A stretch of 64,000 bases of DNA from RI-153 sp963721725 (GTDB lineage Bacteria; Chloroflexota; Anaerolineae; Caldilineales; Caldilineaceae): contig CAVRLX010000016.1 in the NCBI GenBank assembly GCA_963721725.1, positions 62,001 through 126,000 of the forward strand. Reading direction: 5' to 3'. Positions 17,885-26,536 of this stretch are shown here, one piece after another. The first letter of the stretch is position 1. Each line of letters begins with the position of its first letter. A model generated the notes under the pieces. That model was given only the letters and a program-made list of their open reading frames with translations, made no database searches and was not told where the DNA came from. Both the position numbers and the translations under genes were made by a program.

Positions 17885-18815
17885 GAATCACTTGATTCAG
17901 GCTGTGCGCTTCGGGCAGGCGTACGGTAATGGTCACTGGCTGGGTGACCTGCAATTGGTTGCCCGCGTTCATACCCACCCGATCACCCATCGGAATCAGC
18001 TTGGTGTCGGTCTGGCCAAACTGTAGACGATCTTTGTAGGCCATGTCTACCATGGGCAAGCTTCTGTAAAAGAAACCAGCAATGGCTGCTGTCACGTTGC
18101 CCACAATGCCTTTGCAGAAGCTTTCGTTGCGCTGCTCAAAGTCCTGTCCACTGCTATCTTCCCCCCCTATCCAGTTGGCGAGCTTACAGATAGCAGTGAA
18201 GATGCCATCCAGCAGACCAATCAGCAGGGCAATGGCTGTGCCGATGGGGAAGAAAAGGCTGATCACAAAGAGCAGAAGTACCACAACAGCGGTGGCAACC
18301 CCCTGGGCCAATGCAGTTTTGGCGGCCACGGCGTCGCCGTCTACAAGCAGTTTGACGAACATCACCAAAGCGGCCACCAGGATCAAGACGGCCACGATCA
18401 CCGCAGCGGCGCGGCCGACGGTGCTCATGGTGTTCTGGAAAGCCAGCGCACTTTTTATGCCTTCCATCGCTGTGCCGGAGAAAGCCTGTACGCTCTGAAT
18501 GATCTTGGTAATCTCCTGGGCCAGTTGCAGGCCCGCCAGCACTGCGCCCATGGTGGCGTTGATGGCCTCCAGCGCTGTGACCGTGCCTTCGCTCAGGCCA
18601 AGCTGATCTTGGAGCGCAAGGACCACAGAGAGTGTGGCCGACGCCCCGGCAAAGGTTACCGAGGCCACGCCAAAGCCCCGGGCAAACTTGGCCGATTTCA
18701 GTGCGCCTTTGAGGTTGGCAGAATTTTTGACGTCCTTCCCGGCCAGATCGAGTAGACTCTTCTTGGCGGCTGTCTGGCCCAGGGTATCTTTGGCTTCTTT
18801 GAAGTCATCAAAGAC
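17772..18815 (-). CDS. Giant surface protein, segment 2 (hydrophobic middle)
   Basis: Continues segment 1 after a break at 18816-18819, resuming VFDDFKEAKDTLGQ. Unusual for the middle of a secreted protein: about 17.95-18.65 kb encodes an Ala-rich amphipathic stretch and then two or three strongly hydrophobic helices (AAAVIVAVLILVAALVMFV; ATAVVVLLLFVISLFF; GTAIALLIGLLDGIF). These could be membrane-spanning or pore-forming. A soluble beta-rich part resumes ('VTQPVTITVRLPEAHS'). The last ~25 residues before the stop are out of frame. Confidence 0.65.
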   Translation of the reverse strand, partial: VFDDFKEAKDTLGQTAAKKSLLDLAGKDVKNSANLKGALKSAKFARGFGVASVTFAGASATLSVVLALQDQLGLSEGTVTALEAINATMGAVLAGLQLAQEITKIIQSVQAFSGTAMEGIKSALAFQNTMSTVGRAAAVIVAVLILVAALVMFVKLLVDGDAVAAKTALAQGVATAVVVLLLFVISLFFPIGTAIALLIGLLDGIFTAICKLANWIGGEDSSGQDFEQRNESFCKGIVGNVTAAIAGFFYRSLPMVDMAYKDRLQFGQTDTKLIPMGDRVGMNAGNQLQVTQPVTITVRLPEAHSLNQVIRGKPLAVPPRHHRCRQNGAHDQCRLRTLDQREECLQL

Positions 18816-21800
18816 CGAGAGTCAACGCGCCGACTGAGTTTTCACCAGCGTTGTCAAAGGCCGCGCCTAGCTCATCCACCAACCCCTGAACTTCGCCCAG
18901 TTCATCGGACAAAGGTTGGGACAGATCATTGGCCAGGCTGATACCACGCGCCAGATTCCAGAAGACGCCCAACGTCGCCTGCTGGAACTGTTCGGCGTCG
19001 AATTTTTGGCGGGTCGGTTGGGGCAGTTCTTGGTAGGCTTTGACCGTGTGACTCTGTAAATAGTTTGTCCACAACTTGCCAGGGTCCGCCGGGTTCCAGT
19101 TGGGATTCTGACGGCCACCCACGCTGGTTGGATTGGGGTTGTAGGTAAAGCTGCCCAGGCGGATATTTGTGCCGCTCTTCTGTGCGCCCTTGCTCATGTC
19201 CAGCTTGAGCGCATCCCCCGTGGCGACGCCACTCAACCCCGTCATCTTGGATTCACCCCAGGTGACGTAGAGCATGCTGGGGTAGGGCAGTTGATCTTTA
19301 TAGGGCTTGAAGACAGTATCCAGCAGATCGGGGGCCTGCTGGGTGGTGAGCTTGCTCATCAAGCCGTAGCTGTCCGGATCCTGAACCAGCTCGCTGCTGC
19401 TCAGCCGATTCCCGATCTTGGGGTTCTTGGCTTTGAAGGCCTGCAACGCCTCTGCCGGGGATTTCTTCTGGCGCAGGTAGCTCTCCATCACCGTGCCCAG
19501 GCCCAGCAGTTGATCGGGTACGTAGGCGGCCATGTTGGCAATCTGGGCTGGATTTTCATAGAAGATCTGGGCCTTGGCGCTGAGATCTTCCTCGGCGGTG
19601 AAGGCAGTCAGATAAAAGCTGTCATAGTAACGGTGGACAAGCTGCTGCTTGGTGGTCTTCCAGTGGGTGCCGTTCTGGTAATTCGTCCCTTTCGGCAGAC
19701 AACTGTCGTTGTATGTACTCTCTTTGGGCACCACACAGTGATCGGCGTCCATCTGCACCAGCCAGACCAGCCGGGCCGTGTGATTTTTGCTAAACAAGCC
19801 AGAGCCGTTGGGCCAGTAGAGCATTTTGGCCACAAAGTTGATGGGCGCGTTGCTCTTGGTGTCCCGGATCAACGTGGCGGGCAGATAGACCTGAAGGCTC
19901 TGTTTGTCGGCAGTCCACGAGACGCCCATTTGATAGCGCTCCAGCACGGCCATATCCAGCCATTCGGCCAGGCGGCCATTGTCGCCCATCACCGGCGCCT
20001 TGCCAGGCAGGGTGGGCAGGTGAATGGCCTCATCACCAGGCAGGATCACCTCCAGCATGGGCACCAGTTGCATGTCGCCGTTGGCGGCTGCACCAGTGGT
20101 GCCGAGTTTGGTATCATGGACGCGCCGGATTTGCCCTTCGTAGTCTTCCGAAGGCCAGTCCAGCACGTTCATGCTGTACCAGAGATGCTGGGCATTGGTG
20201 GGGCGCATCTCAAAGGTGATGCGCAGCGGCTTGCCACCGCTGTAGTTGGAGACACCGTAGGCAAAGGTCTTGTCCTTGACCCCAGCGCTTGTATCGCCAA
20301 AACGACTGTCAGGCTGACCGTCCATCCAGTCCTTGACGCCGTCGTTGTCGTTGTCGTCGTCGGCAAAGTCGGGCGTGCCATCGCCGTCAGTGTCGGCACA
20401 AATGCCTGTGCCTTTGGGCGCGCCCTTCACGCCTTTGCCGCTGGGGTTGACCACCACATCAATGGCCTGGACACATTCCAGCGAATCCTGGATGCCGTCG
20501 CCATTGGTGTCGATATTGAGGGGATCCAGATACCAATTTTTGCCACCCAAACTGATCCCGGCTACCTCGAACCCATCGGAAATCAGATCGCCGTCGGTGT
20601 CGGGGTTATCAGGCCGCAGGCCCAGGGTCAGCTCGGAGGCGTCGTCAACGCCGTCACCGTCCGAATCTTTGGTGGATGTGCTGGTATTCAGCGCACGTTC
20701 ACGCGCGTTGGGCAGGCCATCGCCATCTGTGTCGGTGTCGGCTGGCCCCAGCAGGGAGGGGGCCGTCGCCAGCGTGGACAGCGCGCGCTCTGCCGGTGTG
20801 GGCAATGTCTGTGCAGCGAGGCCCTGGGTTACGTCGAAGGTAGAGGTGAATTCCGCTTTAACCGCTTCCACTGCCTCACGAATGCGCGCATCCTCAGCCT
20901 GATCCACCTGGATGGCGGTGACGCGCTCGGTGCGGCGTACACTGGCCGCCTGGGTTACAGAGGCGCTCAGCACTGGCTCGGTGACAAAAAGGGCGACCAG
21001 CAGCAGCATGGTTATGCGGTAGAGGCTGGGATTGTGTCGGAAACGGATGATGGCCATCGGGAAGAGCAGGAACAGCATCAGCAGCAAAGCGATGGTCACA
21101 TCGCTGGCGGCTTCGACAGGCGTTTGCGGGAGCGCATGGGTAAGGTTGCTGCTCAGCGTTTTCCATTTGTTCCAGGCATAGCTGCTGTGAGGAAGTTCGC
21201 TTCCTCGCCACTGGCTGTAATCGGTAACCGTTTCAATTTCCCGGTATTCGCTCTCTCCGGGGAGAGGGGGATAGACCGCGTGAATTTTGAGCCGCTGAGG
21301 TAGCCCCGCCTCGTTGAGCCACAAGGTGCCGACACCGGTCATTTTTTCGTAATATTCCAGCGGCTCCAGCCCCTCACTGGGGGCCAGTTCGCCACGGCGC
21401 AACATCTCCGTCTGGAGTTGCTGGCGCATGATCTCGGCCCAGGCCGCGCCGTCTAGTTCAAATGTATAAATCTCAAAAGTCTGCCCGGCCACCATTTCAC
21501 CACGCAGAGAGTGCACCTTGCGCGTGGCCTGCAGAAAGGCAACGGGATCGCTGCTGGTCTGATCAGGCGTGGCGCTTTCTTCCAGGCGCTCCCAATCCTG
21601 CCCGGCCACACGGCCCCAGGCTTCACCCGCCTGGAGTTTCAACTCCATCTGGCCGATGCCATTCAACAGATGACCGCTCTGCTCGGTGATGGCCAGTTGG
21701 GTCAGCTCAGCGGTTTTGTCCACCGATCCGGTGACCTGGATCGAACTGGTCTGGCTGCTCAGCCCCACATTTGCCAGCGTGGGCAGGGGATGGGTAGTCT

Positions 21801-21999
21801 GGGTGACCTTTGCGCTGAAAGCGTAGCCATCCAACAGGGTCAACTGGCGGTATATCTGCGTCATGGTGAGGCTGGTGTTGCCCCAGGCCCGTCCTGGCAG
21901 GAAGATTCCCACCATCAGGAAGAGGGCCAGACCTATCCCCCCGACATAGCGAATCAGAGGTCTGTGCAGCGCGCGCTTATATCCGTTGTGTTCCATCAT
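18808..21999 (-). CDS. Giant surface protein, segment 1 (N terminus)
   Basis: First 1,063 codons of a gene that runs to 8810 (about 4,390 codons). I chose the ATG at 21999 (ATGATG, 6 nt after AGAG); 22005 and 21996 are alternatives. Residues ~16-38 form a signal peptide or anchor. A LolA/LppX-like lipid-binding-type domain follows, then two membrane helices (TIALLLMLFLLFPMAII and ITMLLLVALFVTEPVL), so the N-terminal domain may lie outside and the rest after re-crossing. From ~20.75 to 20.3 kb there are thrombospondin-3 Ca2+ repeats (DTDGDGLPNA, DSDGDGVDDA, DTDGDLISDG, DTNGDGIQDS, DTDGDGTPDF, DNDGVKDW). The rest is beta-rich without a family I recognise. Confidence 0.75.
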   Translation of the reverse strand: MMEHNGYKRALHRPLIRYVGGIGLALFLMVGIFLPGRAWGNTSLTMTQIYRQLTLLDGYAFSAKVTQTTHPLPTLANVGLSSQTSSIQVTGSVDKTAELTQLAITEQSGHLLNGIGQMELKLQAGEAWGRVAGQDWERLEESATPDQTSSDPVAFLQATRKVHSLRGEMVAGQTFEIYTFELDGAAWAEIMRQQLQTEMLRRGELAPSEGLEPLEYYEKMTGVGTLWLNEAGLPQRLKIHAVYPPLPGESEYREIETVTDYSQWRGSELPHSSYAWNKWKTLSSNLTHALPQTPVEAASDVTIALLLMLFLLFPMAIIRFRHNPSLYRITMLLLVALFVTEPVLSASVTQAASVRRTERVTAIQVDQAEDARIREAVEAVKAEFTSTFDVTQGLAAQTLPTPAERALSTLATAPSLLGPADTDTDGDGLPNARERALNTSTSTKDSDGDGVDDASELTLGLRPDNPDTDGDLISDGFEVAGISLGGKNWYLDPLNIDTNGDGIQDSLECVQAIDVVVNPSGKGVKGAPKGTGICADTDGDGTPDFADDDNDNDGVKDWMDGQPDSRFGDTSAGVKDKTFAYGVSNYSGGKPLRITFEMRPTNAQHLWYSMNVLDWPSEDYEGQIRRVHDTKLGTTGAAANGDMQLVPMLEVILPGDEAIHLPTLPGKAPVMGDNGRLAEWLDMAVLERYQMGVSWTADKQSLQVYLPATLIRDTKSNAPINFVAKMLYWPNGSGLFSKNHTARLVWLVQMDADHCVVPKESTYNDSCLPKGTNYQNGTHWKTTKQQLVHRYYDSFYLTAFTAEEDLSAKAQIFYENPAQIANMAAYVPDQLLGLGTVMESYLRQKKSPAEALQAFKAKNPKIGNRLSSSELVQDPDSYGLMSKLTTQQAPDLLDTVFKPYKDQLPYPSMLYVTWGESKMTGLSGVATGDALKLDMSKGAQKSGTNIRLGSFTYNPNPTSVGGRQNPNWNPADPGKLWTNYLQSHTVKAYQELPQPTRQKFDAEQFQQATLGVFWNLARGISLANDLSQPLSDELGEVQGLVDELGAAFDNAGENSVGALTLGL

Positions 22000-22036
22000 T
22001 TTCATCTCTTTGTCTGGAAATAGTGAAAACAGCAGC

Positions 22037-22200
22037 GTTTGAGGGTGTAGCTTGTAATACAAATGGGAGTATAGCAGAATCAGTCTTAATCCGTTGCGGG
22101 AAAAAAGGAAACGTTTCGGGAAAAGTTCCCGAACACGGGAAGTCCAGTTCGCACATGGCGTAGACAACCAAGATTTATCCACGCCATAGGCGGATCAAAC
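22037..22200. repeat. Promoter-region direct repeat, copy 1
   Basis: 164 bp lying directly upstream of the giant gene, closely matching 22396-22560 apart from short substitutions and a few indels. It carries the whole promoter/operator module described at 22068-22133 and ends CGGATCAAAC in both copies. Confidence 0.85.
22068..22133 (-). promoter_or_regulatory. Giant-gene promoter with CGGGAAnnnTTCCCG operator (copy 1)
   Basis: Minus-strand order: palindrome CGGGAACTTTTCCCG (22117-22131), half site TTCCCGCAAC (at 22094-22103), 19 nt, TATACT (22068-22073), then about 70 nt to the start codon. No -35 consensus; the half site occupies that place. This suits a promoter that needs a bound activator dimer. 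Confidence 0.7.
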
Positions 22201-22395
22201 CGCAACCACTACATATAGTATGTTAATTGTGTTTGTTGTCAATCAAAAGAGAGCAAAATGTCCTTTTATCCAACTTGAGTGCAATTTGACATTGATCAGA
22301 CAACTATAATTGATGCAAATGCTTGGTTTTCCGCCTAAAACTGGCGATTTCAAAGGTAATTTCGAGAATCCTCAGATTATTTCAGCGAATGGACA

Positions 22396-22560
22396 GTTTG
22401 AGGGTGTAGCTTGTAATACAAATGGGAGTATAGCAGAATCAGTCTTAATCGTTGCGGGAAAAAAGGAAATCTTTGCGGGAAAAGTTCCCGAACGGGCGAA
22501 GCTACAGGGCGCAGGTGGCGGTAGGCAACCAGATTGATGCACGCCATAAGCGGATCAAAC
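22396..22560. repeat. Promoter-region direct repeat, copy 2 (no gene behind it)
   Basis: Second copy of the 164-bp module, just past the stop of the response regulator. Nothing that could be a gene start lies 60-150 bp downstream (22246-22340), only A/T-rich sequence, so this copy seems to have lost its gene or to add operator sites in front of copy 1. Confidence 0.8.
22427..22492 (-). promoter_or_regulatory. CGGGAAnnnTTCCCG promoter module (copy 2)
   Basis: Palindrome CGGGAACTTTTCCCG (22476-22490), half site TTCCCGCAAC, 18 nt, TATACT (22427-22432) on the minus strand. All three elements are intact although no gene follows closely. Confidence 0.6.
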
Positions 22561-22573
22561 TGCCGATCTTAAC

Positions 22574-23245
22574 TCAGAGGGTCTCTTTAAGATCAACCAG
22601 CCCGTTGCGCAGGGCAAAGTTGGCTGCCTGTACGCGGTTTCTGACCTCCAGGCGCAGGTAGAGCTGGCTAAGTCGGTTGGAAACGGTCTTGGCACTGATC
22701 TGAAGATGCTCGCTGATCTGCTCGTTGTCGTAGCCCAGCGCCACCTTGCGCAGCAGCACAAGCTCATCTGGCGTGAGTTGAATGTGCTGACGATGTTCCT
22801 CCACCAGGCGCGCTTGATTCACCAACAGGCTATTTTTGAGCAAACCGAAGGTTTTGGTATCCGCAAAGATGCCGCCGCTGGCTACGGTGAAAATGGCACT
22901 GACCAGCAGTTCATCGGTGATCATATCTTTGCGCAGATAGCCTTGCGCCCCAGCACAAAACGCATTCAACACACTCTGCGGCTCGTCACTGCCTGTCAGC
23001 ACCAGAATGGCGGGGGCGCGATCCTGGGGCGTGATGCGCTCGATGGCTGCCAGCCCGGAAAGGTAGGGCATATTCAAGTCCATCAACACCACATCTGGTT
23101 TCAGGCTACGGCAGAGGGTCACCGCCTGATCACCAGAGGTGGCCGTGCCCACGATTTCAATCTCTGGCTCTGCTTCCAGCGGCAGCAGGAGCGAGCGCCG
23201 GAAAAAATCATGGTCGTCAACAATCAGCAATCTTACAGAGGGCAT
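22574..23245 (-). CDS. NarL/LuxR-type response regulator
   Basis: A 223-residue two-component regulator. Receiver domain (~1-120): 'LLIVDDHDFFRR' acidic pair, phospho-Asp in 'VVLMDLNMP', Thr/Ser in 'LVLTGSDE', Lys in 'YLRKD'. C-terminal LuxR helix-turn-helix (~150-215): 'LTPDELVLLRKVALGYDN', 'ISEHLQISAKTVSNRLSQLY'. The ATG at 23245 has GGATGGTGG upstream and starts directly before the receiver; longer starts add non-conserved residues. It is divergent from the histidine kinase across 113 bp and its gene points into the promoter region of the giant surface gene. I infer that it activates the CGGGAAnnnTTCCCG promoters. A truncated paralogue lies at 5614-6066. Confidence 0.9.
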   Translation of the reverse strand: MPSVRLLIVDDHDFFRRSLLLPLEAEPEIEIVGTATSGDQAVTLCRSLKPDVVLMDLNMPYLSGLAAIERITPQDRAPAILVLTGSDEPQSVLNAFCAGAQGYLRKDMITDELLVSAIFTVASGGIFADTKTFGLLKNSLLVNQARLVEEHRQHIQLTPDELVLLRKVALGYDNEQISEHLQISAKTVSNRLSQLYLRLEVRNRVQAANFALRNGLVDLKETL

Positions 23246-23358
23246 GGCCACCATCCAAAACGAAAATAAGAAACTTACAAAAGTATGAAACACATCAATA
23301 GTAAACTACAGGTATGTCATTTTGCCATATTGGGTAATCTACCTTTGTTCCAGGATCA

Positions 23359-25267
23359 ATGCTGATGTTTATTCGTCCATACACCGTTTCCCAAACAGTC
23401 ATACTACTGTTGACACTTTTTCTGCTGGTTTACTTGCAAGTATCCACCAGGCGCATGTTGCCAGAGAAGCAGGCACATACCCGCTGGATGAAGCAGGCAA
23501 TTGCCTGGGGGGCGATGGTGAATCTGCTCTTTTTAATCATCGGCGTGGCAGAGCATCCCCACATCAATCTTCTCGCCTACGGGCGCGATCCCGTTGGTTT
23601 GCTGGCCTTGCATGCGCTCTGTCAGGCGCTTTATGCCACCCCACCATTTGAACGGTTTGGGCGTCGTGAGCGCCAGGTGGTGACCTGGATTTTTGTGGTA
23701 CTGCTGATTCTGGAAATCGGGTATCTGCTTGTGCGGCTGCACGCCTTTGCCCAGACTGGCGTTATCGAACCCAAGATGGTCCCCATGCGGCTGCCTATTT
23801 TGCTAACAAGCCTCTGGCTCGTCGTTCTGGCAAGCCGCAAACTCTGGATCGCAGAAGGTGTTCCGGAGCTGTCCCCAAGGCAGCGTTTGCATCACATGGT
23901 TTTTGCACCCCAACAGGATGTAAGTCGTTTCTATCGAGGGGGACTCTTCTTCTTCCTTTTGAATGCCGTCATGATTGCCATCTTCATTGTGCATGTTACT
24001 GAACCCAGCCCTTCCCCCCACTTGGGCGCTGGTCGCAGCGGATATCTTGGTTGTAATTTCCTATCTAATGATGCTGTTTGCCTATCTTGCTTCTTCACAA
24101 GCGTCTACGGGTTTAGAAATCCGCCTGATCGGGGCGGGGTTGACCATCTTTCTGGGCCTGATCTCAATCTTAGGCTGGATTATCACCTTGACTTTCTTAA
24201 ATCAACAAACCCAAAGTGTCAATCCTGCCTTGATCTTTGGCAGCCAGATGCAGTCCCAATTTTTTATAACCCCAGAACCATACCATCACCTGGCAACGAT
24301 GCTCAGCGCGCTATTGGCTCCGCTCATTGGGTTTGCTGTGGGGGGAACGATCATCTTTGTGTGGCTCTACACCACCTACTACCGCAGCACCTTAAAAAGC
24401 TCACTGGCGCAGATCAGCACAGGCTTCCAGGCCGTGCAACAGGGCAATCTTGCCTACCGTATCCCGCCCATTACCTGGCAGGATGAATTCAGCCAGATTG
24501 GCGCGTCCTTTAACCAGATGACAGAATCGTTGGAAGATGCCTATGAATCGCTCTATACTTATCAGGAGCATCTACAATCTCGGGTGGAGCAACGCACGGC
24601 ACAACTGAAAGACGAGATGGAACTGCGCAAACGGCTAGAAGTGCGCCAGGGCATTCAAGATGAACGGGCGCGCATCGCCCAGGAAAGCCACGATGGCCTG
24701 CTGCAAACGTTGATGGGGGTGCGCATTCGCCTGAACCGGGGCAAGCAACTGAGCCAGCGCGAAGCCACTGTGATCCAGGCGGAACTGGCCGAGATGGCTG
24801 AGGAGATTACTCACTCAATTCAGGATCTGCGCAACTTGATCCACGAACTCAACGAGCAGATCTTGCCAGATGGATTGGTCAGCGGGCTGGAGCGATTGAT
24901 CCAGCGCCACCAGCGCACCTATCCCACCTGTATTCATACTGATTTTCGATATGTGCCCGGACGGCTGCCCTTAAACCAGGAGTTAAACATCATGCGCATT
25001 GTGCAGGAGTCCCTTGCTAACGCCAGCCGTCACGGGGATGCCAGCCAGATCTGGATTTCAATCCAGGGTGGAGATCACAGGATCACCGTCGAGATTCGTA
25101 ACAATGGAAAGGCATTTTCCCCCGACGCCCAGAGCACCGGGTGGGGATTAAAGAATATGCAAAGACGCGCCAAACAGCTCCATGCCGATCTGCAAATTAC
25201 CAGCCAGCCCGCAGGCGAAACCGTGGTGGCGGTGACGATTCCCGTCGCACCCAGCGAAAGTTTTTGA
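23359..25267 (+). CDS. Membrane histidine kinase (HisKA_3), frame-broken
   Basis: About 636 residues once a break in the C6 run at 24014-24019 is repaired ('HVTEPSPSP' continues as 'TWALVAADILVV'). The N-terminal ~370 residues have about nine hydrophobic helices and no large periplasmic domain, so the input is probably sensed within or at the membrane. A HAMP-like linker ('SLAQISTGFQAVQQGNLAY'), a coiled coil, the HisKA_3 dimer/phosphate helix with His in 'RARIAQESHDGLLQTL', and the ATPase N-box 'IVQESLANASRHGD' with 'GWGLKNMQRRA' follow. The start ATG follows CAGGA. Cognate partner is very likely the divergent regulator at 22574-23245. Confidence 0.88.
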
Positions 25268-25356
25268 CCCACACTTTTGACAACTGCCGCTGTGCAGTTT
25301 ACGCTTGGGGGGATCTCCAACCTATCCAATCTTTTCTCCAATGTAAGGAAACTCCC

Positions 25357-26397
25357 ATGCCTCTTCGCGTCGGCATTATTGGCTGTGGCAAGATCGCCCA
25401 CCTTCACGGCGAAGGCTATCGCGCCGCCCCAGATCTGGCCGAGGTTGTCGTCTGCTCCGACGATTGGAGCATTGACGCTGCCCGTCAACTTGCTGCCACC
25501 TTTCCCAATGCTACCGCTGTGGGCCACTGGCAGGCCGTGGTCGAGCGTGATGATATAGACGTGATCTCCGTCTGCATGCCCCACGACGATCACCTGCCGA
25601 TTGGTCTGGCGGGAGCTGCCGCGGGCAAACACATGCTCATCGAAAAGCCCTTTGCGCTCAATCTTGAACAGGCTCGTCAAATTGTGCAGGCCAGCGAGCA
25701 GGCGGGCAAGGTGCTCATGGTGGGCCAAAATCAGCGCTTCATGGAGTCGCACCGTCGGGTCAAAGCGCTATTGGATCAGGACGCCATCGGCAAACTTGTG
25801 GCTGTGCGCTTCGACTGCAACCAGTTTGTGAGCAAAATGTATGGCCCCGATAGCTGGATGTTCGAGCGGGCGCGCACGGGCGGCGGCATGGTGATCAGCA
25901 CCGCCGTGCACAAGCTCGATCTGCTGCGCTGGTTCTTCGGCGAGATCACCCAGGTCTCGTCGTTCCAGGCCACTACCAGCCTGAACTATCGCGAGGCCAA
26001 CCCCAACGAAGATGTGGCGACGATCTTGCTGGAGTTTGAAAACGGCATGTTGGGCGAAGGCTTCTATCTCTTTGCCGCCCACAAGTCGCCCATCCCCACC
26101 ACCACCAGCGAATTGACCGTGATCTATGGCGAAGAGGGCATCATCCACAACGTGCTGGGTTGGCATGTCTACAGTCCCAAAATTCCCCAATACAGCGCGG
26201 GTGAAACCAAACTCGATTTCCCCAACGAACCCTATGTCGGCTCGGTGGTCACCGAGATTCGCCACTTTTTAGAGTGCATTCGCGACGGCAAAGAGCCGCT
26301 TACCTCTGGCCGTGACAACCTCAATACCGTCGCCACCATTGACGCCATCTATCGCGCTGCCGCCAACAAGACGGTGGAGCGGGTGGAGAGAATTTGA
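25357..26397 (+). CDS. Gfo/Idh/MocA family oxidoreductase
   Basis: A 346-residue NAD(P)-dependent sugar or inositol-type dehydrogenase. The ATG at 25357 follows TAAGGAA and opens the Rossmann motif 'VGIIGCGKIAHLHGEGY'. The family's catalytic 'EKPFAL' lies near residue 95 and 'GGGMVISTAVHKLDL' carries the conserved catalytic His-x-x-Asp region near residue 180. It is followed in the same direction by a second member of the family, suggesting a paired oxidation/reduction pathway for a sugar or cyclitol, perhaps fed by the importer at 1.3-5 kb (inference). Confidence 0.92.
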   Translation: MPLRVGIIGCGKIAHLHGEGYRAAPDLAEVVVCSDDWSIDAARQLAATFPNATAVGHWQAVVERDDIDVISVCMPHDDHLPIGLAGAAAGKHMLIEKPFALNLEQARQIVQASEQAGKVLMVGQNQRFMESHRRVKALLDQDAIGKLVAVRFDCNQFVSKMYGPDSWMFERARTGGGMVISTAVHKLDLLRWFFGEITQVSSFQATTSLNYREANPNEDVATILLEFENGMLGEGFYLFAAHKSPIPTTTSELTVIYGEEGIIHNVLGWHVYSPKIPQYSAGETKLDFPNEPYVGSVVTEIRHFLECIRDGKEPLTSGRDNLNTVATIDAIYRAAANKTVERVERI

Positions 26398-26470
26398 CGA
26401 AGGACGATAGACGACAGACGAATAGGGACGCTCAACCTTCGTCCATCGTCTTTGGTCTTTCGTCAACGCC
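26398..26470. repeat. Word-like inverted repeat spacer
   Basis: GACGAAGGACGATAGACGACAGACG on one side and the complementary words TTCGTCCATCGTCTTTGGTC and TTTCGTC on the other, between two co-oriented oxidoreductase genes. Very similar words occur at 37770-37877. Confidence 0.65.
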
Positions 26471-26536
26471 ACCACTATCTAACCGATCCGCGGTCTGACG
26501 TCCGCGGTCCATTCACCCACAAAGGACAACACACTT

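Noticed and set aside
19291..21303. A 670-codon plus-strand frame opposite the giant gene
   Set aside because: It mirrors the codon-position bias of the minus-strand gene, has no family features, and the minus-strand protein has clear domains.
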